A stretch of 23,555 bases of DNA, taken from the IMG/VR virus record IMGVR_UViG_3300035438_001194, positions 1 through 23,555 of that record. One strand, written 5' to 3'. Numbering within the stretch: the first letter of the stretch is position 1; each line of letters opens with the position of its first letter. Of the stretch, positions 1 to 7,126 are shown piece by piece. The stretch comes from a virus. A program made the position numbers and the translations under genes. The notes beneath the pieces were generated by a model. It worked only from the letters and a program-made list of their open reading frames with translations. It ran no database searches and was not told the origin of the DNA.

Positions 1-116
1 CCATCGGTGATCGCCCAGGACGGTTCGGACATGGCTGGAAGGGAGGTTGCCACCATGTCAGCACCATGAGCGGATGCACTGATCATAAGTAATCCGGCCA
101 GAAATCGTCGCATCAT
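1..116 (-). CDS. Secreted protein, N-terminal fragment (runs off left edge)
   Basis: Only the first 38 codons are in the window. Translation gives MMRRFLAGLLMISASAHGAD followed by a Ser/Pro-containing stretch. This is a typical signal peptide: two arginines, a hydrophobic core, and an AHG-AD type cleavage region. The ATG at 116 overlaps the TGA of the upstream gene (ATGA) and has a strong Shine-Dalgarno, AAGGGGG, just before it. The mature part cannot be assigned. Its place at the end of a run of small membrane proteins and a secreted nuclease suggests lysis or another envelope function, but this is inference. Confidence 0.6.
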   Translation of the reverse strand, partial: MMRRFLAGLLMISASAHGADMVATSLPAMSEPSWAITD

Positions 117-355
117 TCCCCCTTGTATACTGCGTGCATCGAATTCTTTTGACCTTCTACCAACTCGACCAACTCCTCGGCACTGATCGTGCCCGGCTCG
201 CCAGAATCGAGAGTGTCAGCGATTCGCCTGAGTAGGGCTGGCAGAACTGACTGGATCAGCGGCACGGCTACCAGCCTGATCAGGGGCCAAAGGATCGCGA
301 ATGGGATCACGGGGAACCCCATTTTATTTCGCTCGTCAGCTGCGTTCGGTGTCAT
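113..355 (-). CDS. Small hydrophobic phage protein
   Basis: About 80 residues starting MTPNAADERNKMGFPVIP. A longer reading frame continues upstream, but the start at 355 is preferred. It overlaps the stop of the preceding gene as ATGA, as at most junctions here, and has GGCGGGAAA upstream; an ATG six bases earlier is an alternative. A hydrophobic segment (roughly residues 13-40, IPFAILWPLIRLVAVPLIQS) could span or lie on the membrane, followed by an acidic C-terminal half (ISAEELVELVEG). No family recognised. Its position among holin-like genes makes a membrane or lysis role possible. Confidence 0.6.
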   Translation of the reverse strand: MTPNAADERNKMGFPVIPFAILWPLIRLVAVPLIQSVLPALLRRIADTLDSGEPGTISAEELVELVEGQKNSMHAVYKGE

Positions 356-666
356 TTGCATTTCCCGCCGCAGCAGGTTTTGACAGGTCGTAGCAAGCGT
401 CTTGCGTACTCTCGTCCGTAGGTCTTTTGCTTGTGTCCGTAAAATGCCAGCCACGCCGGTGGCCCATTGATGACAGTCACGGTGGTGGCAACTACCGAGG
501 ATTTCTCGGTAGTTGGACACTGACCGTTTTGACACGATTGAGCGGTGACGAAAAAGAGTTCTGCGAGCATGTGTTGAGCCTTGTTTTTGAGGATATTAAG
601 GGATGTTCCCGAAACAGATTTCGGGGACATCCCGAAGTCAATCTGGATCGGGAAATCGTCGCTCAA
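352..666 (-). CDS. Hypothetical phage protein, Cys-containing
   Basis: About 104 residues with no recognised domain. The C-terminus is basic and ends TCCGGKCK, and there are further cysteines mid-protein (QSCQNGQC), so a metal site or disulfides are possible. The frame is supported by its ATGA overlap with the following gene and by full use of the interval. The start at 666 overlaps the end of the previous gene by 29 nt, longer than most junctions here, so a later start is possible. Function unknown. Confidence 0.5.
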   Translation of the reverse strand: MSDDFPIQIDFGMSPKSVSGTSLNILKNKAQHMLAELFFVTAQSCQNGQCPTTEKSSVVATTVTVINGPPAWLAFYGHKQKTYGREYARRLLRPVKTCCGGKCK

Positions 667-910
667 GTTCTTTGAGCTTCAACTCCTTTTCGATCGCCAT
701 TTTTTCACGTTTCAAGCGGATCACGTGGATCGCTTGAATTACGCCCGCAGCCGCCATAAAGATGGCCGGGATTGTCTTTATCAATGCAATCACGACTGAG
801 TCCTCCGGCCGATTTGCAACTTCTGCAATCGTCCAGATGGAAGATACGCCGTACAACGGCATACTGAGAATGGAATAATCAGAAGTAGCCGGAATATCAG
901 TCGGTTGCAT
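638..910 (-). CDS. Small membrane protein with C-terminal coiled coil
   Basis: About 90 residues. A hydrophobic segment around residues 39-62 (VVIALIKTIPAIFMAAAGVI) is followed by a charged helix (RLKREKMAIEKELKLKELERR), a layout common in phage spanin-like or Rz-like and other small membrane proteins. The N-terminal 30 residues are polar with scattered aromatics. No good Shine-Dalgarno is seen before 910, but the start is only 5 nt past the previous stop, so translation is probably coupled. A role in lysis is a guess from context. Confidence 0.55.
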   Translation of the reverse strand: MQPTDIPATSDYSILSMPLYGVSSIWTIAEVANRPEDSVVIALIKTIPAIFMAAAGVIQAIHVIRLKREKMAIEKELKLKELERRFPDPD

Positions 911-915
911 TTATG

Positions 916-1137
916 TTAGCTCAGTGATGGTGGGAGTTTATCGCCTGACGCGAGGTAACGGGCAAGCTGGGCGACTGCAAATGTGATTGCAATTCCAAGC
1001 GGCGCGATTGTGTCTACAATCTTAGGCAGATCCGCTTGGATCACGCCGACGGCTGTGATAGCACCCACAATAGCAGCACGAATGATTGTTGAACGTGCTT
1101 GGTCGTAGTTGACCTGACCCAAAATATCCTTGATCAC
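916..1137 (-). CDS. Holin-like two-helix membrane protein
   Basis: 73 residues beginning (M)IKDILGQVNYDQ. There are two hydrophobic stretches, about residues 20-35 (IIRAAIVGAITAVGVI) and 44-62 (IAPLGIAITFAVAQLARYL), with a short polar C-terminus. Size and topology fit a class II holin, but many phage small membrane proteins look alike. The start codon is GTG at 1137, overlapping the TGA of the nuclease gene (GTGA) and preceded by an excellent AAAGGTGA Shine-Dalgarno 7 bases away. The stop is TAA. Confidence 0.6.
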   Translation of the reverse strand: MIKDILGQVNYDQARSTIIRAAIVGAITAVGVIQADLPKIVDTIAPLGIAITFAVAQLARYLASGDKLPPSLS

Positions 1138-1604
1138 TTTTTTTCACCTTTCGTTTGCGGTTTCGGTCTCTTGCGATACTCCCAAGGTGCAATCACATTG
1201 GGATCTGACCACAAGCCCCGGCTGGCTGTCTTGGCCTGTGTCTGAGCGGATTGTAATTGGGTATCGCGTTTGGCGTATTGTTCGTACCAATGGGCCATGC
1301 CAGTTTCGACCATCGTCAGACTGGCATCTTTGCCAGCGATTTCAACTCGTGCCAGCAGTCGCCCGTAACGGTCTTTTTTGCCCGGCTTGATGGTGACGGT
1401 TTGGCCGAACACCAGTCCTGATAGGGATTGTTTACTGGCCTGTCCGAATGGTTGTTTCAATTCAGGCGCGTCAATGCCGTCCAGCCTGATTTTAATTGTT
1501 TCGTCGGTTCGCACGGTGATCGTGTCGCCATCGTAAACGGCGATTACTTTGGCTTCAAAGGGTGGGGCGAACGTGAGCAGGATAGTTGCAATTGCAATAA
1601 TCAT
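1134..1604 (-). CDS. Secreted staphylococcal-type (thermo)nuclease, SNase family
   Basis: 156 residues starting MIIAIATILLTFAPPFEA, a signal peptide, so the enzyme should act outside the cytoplasm. The SNase core is intact. DGDT (D27) and IRLDGIDAPE supply the equivalents of S. aureus nuclease D21, R35, D40 and E43 (here R40, D45, E48), and DRYGR supplies the second arginine (R82). The family cleaves DNA and RNA using Ca2+. The start at 1604 makes an ATGA overlap with the upstream gene and has AAAGGGG before it; the open frame continues upstream but lacks a better start. Possible roles are degrading extracellular or competing phage DNA, or nucleotide scavenging. Confidence 0.88.
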   Translation of the reverse strand: MIIAIATILLTFAPPFEAKVIAVYDGDTITVRTDETIKIRLDGIDAPELKQPFGQASKQSLSGLVFGQTVTIKPGKKDRYGRLLARVEIAGKDASLTMVETGMAHWYEQYAKRDTQLQSAQTQAKTASRGLWSDPNVIAPWEYRKRPKPQTKGEKK

Positions 1605-1807
1605 TTCAGCCCCTTTGGAACCGTGAAGCAGTGGCCCAGGACGATTCCCACTCCGAGAGCAAAGCTGAGGCTGTGCTGATTGACTTCCCAGATTGCCTCG
1701 CTCCACGTTGTGCCGCCTGACTGCCATTTGTAAAGGTCAACCAACAGCAGCACAATAGCTGCGGTGATTAACGCGATGAAATTTGTGGCAGCAGTCCTGA
1801 ATTTCAT
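1601..1807 (-). CDS. Small two-helix membrane protein (second holin-like candidate)
   Basis: 68 residues. Hydrophobic segment 1 is about residues 8-24 (NFIALITAAIVLLLVDLY). Segment 2 is about residues 46-60 (SLSFALGVGIVLGHCF), with a short basic tail. The start at 1807 overlaps the previous stop as ATGA and has AAGGTG upstream; the open frame extends further but without support. Together with the protein at 916-1137 it gives two holin-like candidates flanking the nuclease. No family recognised. Confidence 0.6.
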   Translation of the reverse strand: MKFRTAATNFIALITAAIVLLLVDLYKWQSGGTTWSEAIWEVNQHSLSFALGVGIVLGHCFTVPKGLK

Positions 1808-2322
1808 TTCACGCACCTTATGAGGATCGCCAAAGCTGACAGGATGCCGAGCAACCATGTACGAGGCTCTGGAACGGTGTTTCCAGTGATCTGAAGTGAC
1901 AAGCCGCTTGCGTTCTGCGCCCACGCAATTGGATTATCTGCCGAAATACCGAGGTAATAAGTTGTGTGCGAGACCATCGGGATATCGAGGTGGAAAAATG
2001 GTAGGTTGGAGAACCCGATCAGGCTCACTTGGTCGGATGGAGTGTATTCCAATCGCATCTCGGTTATCCACCAGTCCACAGGCTTTTGCAGCACGGGATC
2101 GTAAAATGACAGGTACAACGAACCAGTAAATCCGGCTGGCTTATAAATATTGAGCCTGTAATCCCACAGTTCAGTGGAATCTTTAGAATTAAATGCCTGA
2201 TATATCCACTGGTCTTTGCCCGTGTAGACAAGCCCCGTGATCGGCTCGGCAAGGTTATCAAATAATATCTCCGAGCCTTGTATCGGCAGTCCAAGAAATA
2301 GCAGGAGCAGTAACTTTTTCAT
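1804..2322 (-). CDS. PEP-CTERM secreted protein (choice-of-anchor type)
   Basis: 172 residues. It has an N-terminal signal peptide (MKKLLLLLFLGLPIQGSE), then a beta-rich domain beginning LFDNLAEPITG and containing QWIYQAFNS. This resembles the 'choice-of-anchor R' domain found in PEP-CTERM proteins. The C-terminus is a textbook PEP-CTERM signal: VPEP, a hydrophobic helix, then a basic end RCVK. In bacteria such proteins are processed by an exosortase and sent to the cell surface. The start at 2322 overlaps the previous stop as ATGA and has GGGAC before it. Its neighbours are fibre and lysis genes, so the gene is clearly inside the phage late operon. It looks like a cargo gene acting on the lysogen or infected cell surface; no exosortase is in the window. 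Confidence 0.82.
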   Translation of the reverse strand: MKKLLLLLFLGLPIQGSEILFDNLAEPITGLVYTGKDQWIYQAFNSKDSTELWDYRLNIYKPAGFTGSLYLSFYDPVLQKPVDWWITEMRLEYTPSDQVSLIGFSNLPFFHLDIPMVSHTTYYLGISADNPIAWAQNASGLSLQITGNTVPEPRTWLLGILSALAILIRCVK

Positions 2323-2888
2323 AGTGTCCCGTTTGCATTTGAAGGTGGTGCCCACAACACGGGCATTTCGGCGGCGAATTGGGCGGGTGTTGGGACTGCC
2401 CGTAAACCCGCCAACACGTCTGATTCGATCTTGTACGCAACTTCGTAGCATCTCTGCCTGAACGATTTAGCGGCAACCCCGTCAGCGGCCCATTGCAGGA
2501 TAGGACTGTCAAACCATGTGATGGCGGATGAAATAGAATCGAAATCGCGTGGTGCAACCTGGGCATCCATGTGCTGGTCCAAGAGTTGCTTGAGGATCGC
2601 CTTTTGTGACCTCAAATAGCCCATTTGCTCATCAGGTGTGAGCGTGACCACAGCCCATGTCTCGGTGACCTTCGAGCCTACCAGTTTCAACGCCTGAAGC
2701 AGTCGTGTTGTGGCTGGATTGATTGTCGGCTTAACCGATGGCGTGAACGGGTAGAAGCCGTATTGCGCGAGGATGTCAGCGTCCAGCGTGTGGAAGTTGC
2801 TGACATTGGCGAATGTTTTTGGCAACACTTGAGGTGGGCTGATTTGACCGTTTTTGACTTGGCAGAATTGCATTACAGGATGCTCCAT
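2319..2888 (-). CDS. Phage tail-fibre-associated / assembly-like protein
   Basis: 189 residues. The N-terminal part (MQFCQVKNGQ) and the central pattern TWAVVTLTPDEQMG resemble small proteins encoded after fibre genes (XkdW or DUF4376-like and tail-fibre assembly proteins). These often carry a 'query-variable, W.V..LT.EE' segment. The C-terminal half is helical with many aromatics (ITWFDSPILQWAADG) and ends in a Pro-rich tail. It lies directly after the LamG-like gene with a 16 nt overlap and stops in an ATGA junction. The family is assigned only by pattern memory, so function is tentative. Confidence 0.5.
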   Translation of the reverse strand: MEHPVMQFCQVKNGQISPPQVLPKTFANVSNFHTLDADILAQYGFYPFTPSVKPTINPATTRLLQALKLVGSKVTETWAVVTLTPDEQMGYLRSQKAILKQLLDQHMDAQVAPRDFDSISSAITWFDSPILQWAADGVAAKSFRQRCYEVAYKIESDVLAGLRAVPTPAQFAAEMPVLWAPPSNANGTL

Positions 2889-3634
2889 TTGGATTGCAGG
2901 TAAGTCCCGATAGCTGTTAGATCAGTAGAGCCTAAAACCGAAGGATATATGATCAATTCACCCATCGTAAATCTGCCATATTGAGACGCTGGGCCAGCGC
3001 CAACAATTAGATTGGTGAACGACGTTATTGCACCTTGAACGCCCGTTAATGCAACTCCAGACACATAGGGTACAAGCCCTGTACTTGTGCCGCTGTTTGT
3101 CTGATATAAACGCAGAAACGTGTTGTAGATGGATGTGGTCGGAGAATAGGTTAAAGCGCCGCCATTCCACGAGCCGCTTGCCGTGGAAACCTGACCTCCA
3201 TAGTTGCCTAAATAACTCCCGAGCCAGAGCCTTGTTGTTGATGTGCTAAGATCCGTTGCGTTTAGGATTCGGTCAACCTGCGTATTGCGAGTCATCTTGA
3301 GTGCAATAACCACTGTGTAAGGCGTCGAAAACGGTATGGCAACCGACACGTACGAACTTGTTCCGTTAAAATCCGCTAAGCCGAGGCTGTTCTGGCCGTT
3401 TGCGGGAGACAACCACGTTGGCCTGTTGCCAGATGTCGCCTGAATTGCGTGCCTGCTATTTCCAGACAGGTCGTTCCACTGATAAATACTCTGGCCTGAA
3501 GTTGTCACTGGCGTTGTTCCAGCGTCCGTAAACAGAGTGTTTTGCTGCGATGCGTCCAGCCAGAGGGCGGAGCCTGAGACGGGTAAACCGCCCGTCGCCG
3601 TCTTTGTGGCATTCCTGACAATATTTGAGAGCAT
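2873..3634 (-). CDS. LamG/concanavalin-like lectin domain protein (tail fibre or adhesin)
   Basis: 253 residues. After about 20 residues the pattern of a concanavalin-like/LamG sandwich appears: ALWLDASQ, then YQWNDLSGNSRHA, RPTWLSP, LADFNGTSSYVSV, and near the end GELIIYPSVLG followed by YLQSKWSI. These are usual landmarks of such domains in secreted and phage adhesin proteins, which bind surface glycans. The start at 3634 overlaps the previous stop as TAATG; the open frame extends about 46 codons upstream, but that part overlaps a recognisable gene in another frame. The composition is Ser/Thr/Gly-rich, like the neighbouring fibre genes. Likely a receptor-binding or virion decoration protein. 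Confidence 0.72.
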   Translation of the reverse strand: MLSNIVRNATKTATGGLPVSGSALWLDASQQNTLFTDAGTTPVTTSGQSIYQWNDLSGNSRHAIQATSGNRPTWLSPANGQNSLGLADFNGTSSYVSVAIPFSTPYTVVIALKMTRNTQVDRILNATDLSTSTTRLWLGSYLGNYGGQVSTASGSWNGGALTYSPTTSIYNTFLRLYQTNSGTSTGLVPYVSGVALTGVQGAITSFTNLIVGAGPASQYGRFTMGELIIYPSVLGSTDLTAIGTYLQSKWSIL

Positions 3635-4188
3635 TAGTAGTTTTGACCTCCCACGTAACCCTGCCAAGTCGTTCCACCATCGCTCGAAAAGAAGGCAAAT
3701 GTGTCGATCTTGCCAGATGTCGATGTCAGCGTTGGAGCCGTGCCACCCGCCCACTTGATAGCCGCTGGCCAAGTCACTGCCCGTGCTGTTCCGTCAGCGG
3801 TCAGGATCAAGGTGAATGAGCCACCGGAACCGCTTGCAGGAGGGTTGATGATGGTCAGTGTGGTGATCGCTGCGTTGAGCGAGACGGTAAAGATATTCGA
3901 CGTTTCAAGGTTCAATGTCAGCACGCCAGATGAGATTGTTGGGCTGGAGACAGATTCGGAATAGTCCCGAAGTTTAGCCCGAATCAGTTCGGTGTCCAGC
4001 AGATTCTGCGGCCCCGTCAGGTCGCTGTAGGCTCTGGCGGCTGCGTATCCGAGTGCCGTCCATGCCGTCCCGTTGCCAAGTTTGAACTTGCCGGTGTCAG
4101 TCTCATAGCCGATTTCACCGGATGCCAGCGTGGTGTTGGCGGATGTCCATGCTGCGGCGGTGTCGCGTCTGACTTGTATTAGTGCCAT
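3634..4188 (-). CDS. Tail-fibre-like structural protein
   Basis: 184 residues. The N-terminus carries the common phage fibre motif RRDTAAAWTSANTTLASGEI followed by a short stretch ending KLGNGTAWTAL (residues about 7-48), found in fibre and tropism-determinant N-terminal domains. The rest is a Thr/Ser/Gly-rich beta domain (TWPAAIKWAGGTAPTLTS, then TFAFFSSDGGTTWQGYV), typical of a distal fibre knob. It overlaps its neighbours by a single base on both sides (TAATG). It is probably part of the receptor-binding apparatus together with the adjacent genes. Confidence 0.72.
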   Translation of the reverse strand: MALIQVRRDTAAAWTSANTTLASGEIGYETDTGKFKLGNGTAWTALGYAAARAYSDLTGPQNLLDTELIRAKLRDYSESVSSPTISSGVLTLNLETSNIFTVSLNAAITTLTIINPPASGSGGSFTLILTADGTARAVTWPAAIKWAGGTAPTLTSTSGKIDTFAFFSSDGGTTWQGYVGGQNY

Positions 4189-4595
4189 TAGTTTGTGATT
4201 GCACTCCCGCCATCGTAAGAGCCGGTGTTGGTGGTCAAGGCTGTGCCGCCGTCAATGGTGGCTGAGATTGGGGCGTAACGTGAGTCGGCATAGTCGCGAG
4301 TCAGGATTGAGTTGGCTGACCAGACTGTGACGTTGTCGAGTGTGGCGTTGGCTGATGAAAGGTTGTAACCTGCGGGTGTCATCTTGATCTCGCAACCGTC
4401 GCCCGTGTCGTCAACCGCATACATCACTGTGGATTGCGGGATATCGTAGATCGCGTAAAGCGGGGTCCCGTTGGCATCCACTTCACCCGTTGGGAGATTG
4501 GCTTCATAATATTGCCATCCACCGACACAGAATGTGCCGTTTCCCGCTCCTGCGAACGATTGGATCACGCCTTTGTGTTTTGAGGTGAATATCAT
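4188..4595 (-). CDS. Fibre-associated phage protein
   Basis: 135 residues. No named family, but the C-terminal part (SILTRDYADSRYAPIS, then a Gly/Thr-rich tail DGGTALTTNTGSYDGG) is of the kind seen in phage fibre proteins, where 'DARYA' segments mark trimeric fibre repeats. The N-terminal half is beta-rich with aromatics (GNGTFCVGGWQYYEANLP). Start ATG at 4595 with AGGTAACGGGA upstream and an ATGA overlap. Probably a structural adhesin component. Confidence 0.58.
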   Translation of the reverse strand: MIFTSKHKGVIQSFAGAGNGTFCVGGWQYYEANLPTGEVDANGTPLYAIYDIPQSTVMYAVDDTGDGCEIKMTPAGYNLSSANATLDNVTVWSANSILTRDYADSRYAPISATIDGGTALTTNTGSYDGGSAITN

Positions 4596-5476
4596 GTCCC
4601 GTTACCTGGTATTTTAACGAAGGGTGCGTAGAGTTTATCGCAGGTGTCTTTGTTCATGATTTGGAGCGGATTCATCCCTGCTGGCGTGTTAGCGGAAACT
4701 CCAGGCGGCAGTTCGACTGATGATTTGCCCTGAATAAAAACGCCGGTATTTGACACCCCGATTGAAGAGGATATGAATGGATCATAGTAATACAAGGTCA
4801 TTCCAAGTAGATTTGTGCCAAAACCCATATCGCGGTAGGCTGTTCCGTTAGCATAGCGAAAGGTTGACCGGAGATTGATTGCAGCACTGGATATATCCAA
4901 GTCTGCTTGTCTGAAAGCGGAATTTCTCGAGTCCGTTGAATCATAATAACGCGATCCCATCACGAGGGCTGTGCCTACTGTACCCGTAAGGTTTGAAATA
5001 CCGGCATACTGTTGATACTGCACTGATCCTGCCGTAAACAGCTTCGAAGTACCATAAATGGATCGCGTGGTGTTCGGCGTGGTGGTCGTGTTCACAGGAA
5101 TAATGGTCGGAACATTCACAATCCCGGAATTGACACCCGAAGCGAGCGGGAAATATAGCCCGCCCGCCACATTGGAAACATCGTTCGCCGTCAGCGAAAC
5201 ATTGCCCGCCCGCCCGTTGAACGCTGTCACACCGCCCGCCTGAGCCGACAGCAGCCCGTTGGCGTTGATCGACAGATTGTCACCGACAATGACCCCGCCC
5301 AGAGTGGTGGTGGTCGCTGGCGATAGGACTGAGCCGGGGCCTTGCGGTCCCTGTACGCCCATCGTCAGCACTTCGATCTGCTTATCACCAATCACTTGGA
5401 TGGTGTCGGTTGTGCCGCTGCCTGTGACCGTCACCACATCGACGCGGGTTTCCGTGACTACGACGATATCAGCCAC
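4592..5476 (-). CDS. Tail fibre protein with short collagen-like segment
   Basis: 294 residues. The N-terminal Val/Thr-rich strand region is followed by a short collagen-like stretch (GVQGPQGPGS, about residue 40-48). Next come the frequent fibre motifs TTTTLGGVIVGDNLSI and GVTAFNGRAGNVSLTANDV (about residues 55-100), then a long Ser/Thr/Tyr-rich beta region. The C-terminus (MNKDTCDKLYAPFVKIPGNGT) again has a 'KLYAP' fibre signature. The start codon is GTG at 5476 with a perfect GGAGGT Shine-Dalgarno, overlapping the previous gene by 8 nt. A shaft or host-recognition fibre is the best reading. Confidence 0.75.
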   Translation of the reverse strand: MADIVVVTETRVDVVTVTGSGTTDTIQVIGDKQIEVLTMGVQGPQGPGSVLSPATTTTLGGVIVGDNLSINANGLLSAQAGGVTAFNGRAGNVSLTANDVSNVAGGLYFPLASGVNSGIVNVPTIIPVNTTTTPNTTRSIYGTSKLFTAGSVQYQQYAGISNLTGTVGTALVMGSRYYDSTDSRNSAFRQADLDISSAAINLRSTFRYANGTAYRDMGFGTNLLGMTLYYYDPFISSSIGVSNTGVFIQGKSSVELPPGVSANTPAGMNPLQIMNKDTCDKLYAPFVKIPGNGT

Positions 5477-5813
5477 GTGTCACCTCCGGCGATACGGTCA
5501 GTGTGCCGCTCAAAAGCCGCGTGACCGCACCGCTGCCAAACAGGACTTCAAGGTCATAGACGCCGTTGACCAGATTGGCAGTCACAGCAGGGTCAAGGCT
5601 GATTGCAATGTTTCCAGTGGTCGCGTTGGCGATGGATAGGCAAGCCGATGGGGAAGTGAGTGACAGAGTCGTGTTGGCATCCGCGTAAGATGTGCGGACC
5701 ATCAAACGTGCCGTGCATCCGGTCAGGTTGACGGCGATGTTAGCGGACTTCCACTGAAGCGAACGGTTGAATGATGCACCGGCTTCAATCTCAAGGTTGT
5801 GTGTTCCGGCCAT
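5469..5813 (-). CDS. Small beta-sandwich phage structural protein
   Basis: 114 residues: MAGTHNLEIEAGASFNRSLQ, then VNLTGCTARLMVRTSYADAN, ending in beta strands (GVYDLEVLFGSGAVTRLLSG). This arrangement is widespread in tailed phages next to fibre genes, often annotated as phage hypothetical or baseplate-like protein. The start directly follows the portal stop (TAAATG) with GGAGGT seven bases upstream. Probably a connector between virion and fibre, or a fibre cofactor; the exact role is not known from sequence. Confidence 0.65.
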   Translation of the reverse strand: MAGTHNLEIEAGASFNRSLQWKSANIAVNLTGCTARLMVRTSYADANTTLSLTSPSACLSIANATTGNIAISLDPAVTANLVNGVYDLEVLFGSGAVTRLLSGTLTVSPEVTRG

Positions 5814-7121
5814 TTATTCAACCTCCATTTCCGCGTCAGGTGTCTCGGTGTCTGCAGGTCCCTCAGGCTCCACGGCCTCAGCCTCGGGAACCTCCTCCAG
5901 CTCACCAAGGCCCAAAGTGGCTCTCGCTTCATTGATCGTAAAGATTCCTGCCCCAACGCCAGCCGTGGCGATGTCCATCAGTGCTTTTCTATCAACGGAC
6001 AATTCCTCAATTTGCGAGGTGTCAAACCGCACACACAGTTCTGGGTTAGGCTGCGAAGTCACGCCGTCGCAGGCAATGGGCAGTGTTTGCACGAGTCGCG
6101 TGAGTTCACCGGCCACCAGGTCGAGGAACGGAATCACAGCATCCCGCCACGACGCCTTGTTGGCCTCGACGAGGTTGCTGTAAGTCTTGCCCGTGTCAGG
6201 CTGTTTCAAACTCATAGGTGCCCATCCTAACACACCACAGATGCGGGCGGTGGCTAAATCGGCCATTTCGCTGACGGATAGATCTTTTGGCGAAAATCCG
6301 GGGCTTTTGATATCCATTTCGCTGGTTCCAACAAACGGCCTGCCCACTGCTTTACCGCTCACAGCCCGTGCCAGGTCGGACTGGACTTGCGACAGTTGCA
6401 GGTCAGATAGATTGCCGAGCGTTTTGAGGCTGACAATCAGCGATGGCACGCCGGATCGACTCAGTACGGTGGTCTCGTATTGACCGATGATCTTCACTAG
6501 CGCCATTTCAGCAACAACAGAATCGAGCACCGAAACGCCACGACTCTGAGCATAAGATGACCGCCCTTGACGGTACGCCAGCATCAATTCAGCTGGAACG
6601 GAATAGTTGTAAGCACGCCCCCAATCACTTCCCATCACTGGATATTCGAGCACTTCGTTAATAGATTCGCCCATGATCGGCCGCATGATCCAAGGCGATG
6701 GTATCGGCATCAGCTCAGTGACGGCATTGCCAGCGGTGTTGGTGATCACTTGCACATAGGCGTTGCCGTTATCGCATAGGCTGGCGTACAGGTGCTCCAG
6801 CACCGTCGCATCTGATTCACCCGGTGATGGACGCTGCCAGAGGTGTTGCAAAGGGTGATCGACCGGGATAAACCCGCCGTCCTCGTCCCAATAGCCCACT
6901 TGCATGATGGCTTTGGTGGAGTTGCGTCGCATCGCCTGAATGGCTGCCTGAACCACGCTCACTTGTGTGTAAGGGCGTGCGAGGGTCATGTAGTCGTTAG
7001 ATAAGCCAGTCATCATATCTACAGACCATGATGAGGCGGCAATATCAGCGGTGTTGGCAGTAACGCCAGCCCTCACGGACTTGGTGAACCGGTCTCGGAT
7101 GTTTTCAAACAGTGTTGGCAT
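5814..7121 (-). CDS. Phage portal protein, HK97 family
   Basis: About 435 residues, the usual size. Features of the family include the N-terminal helix with VSVVQAAIQAMRRNS and the DHPLQHLWQRPSP loop. The segment LYASLCDNGNAYVQV is followed by ELMPIPSPW, and SRGVSVLDSVVAEMALVKII precedes the stem region. The C-terminus is acidic and low-complexity (EEVPEAEAVEPEGPADTE). The portal forms the dodecameric DNA gate at one capsid vertex and docks the terminase. I chose the ATG at 7121 (MPTLFENIRDRF), 5 nt after the terminase stop; an ATG at 7139 overlapping the terminase gene is equally open and neither has a clear Shine-Dalgarno. The usual protease and capsid genes do not follow. Confidence 0.9.
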   Translation of the reverse strand: MPTLFENIRDRFTKSVRAGVTANTADIAASSWSVDMMTGLSNDYMTLARPYTQVSVVQAAIQAMRRNSTKAIMQVGYWDEDGGFIPVDHPLQHLWQRPSPGESDATVLEHLYASLCDNGNAYVQVITNTAGNAVTELMPIPSPWIMRPIMGESINEVLEYPVMGSDWGRAYNYSVPAELMLAYRQGRSSYAQSRGVSVLDSVVAEMALVKIIGQYETTVLSRSGVPSLIVSLKTLGNLSDLQLSQVQSDLARAVSGKAVGRPFVGTSEMDIKSPGFSPKDLSVSEMADLATARICGVLGWAPMSLKQPDTGKTYSNLVEANKASWRDAVIPFLDLVAGELTRLVQTLPIACDGVTSQPNPELCVRFDTSQIEELSVDRKALMDIATAGVGAGIFTINEARATLGLGELEEVPEAEAVEPEGPADTETPDAEMEVE

Positions 7122-7126
7122 AGTGG

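Noticed and set aside
5259-5639. Plus-strand open frame of 126 codons
   Set aside because: Antisense to fibre genes with Thr/Val-rich codons that rarely give stops on the other strand.
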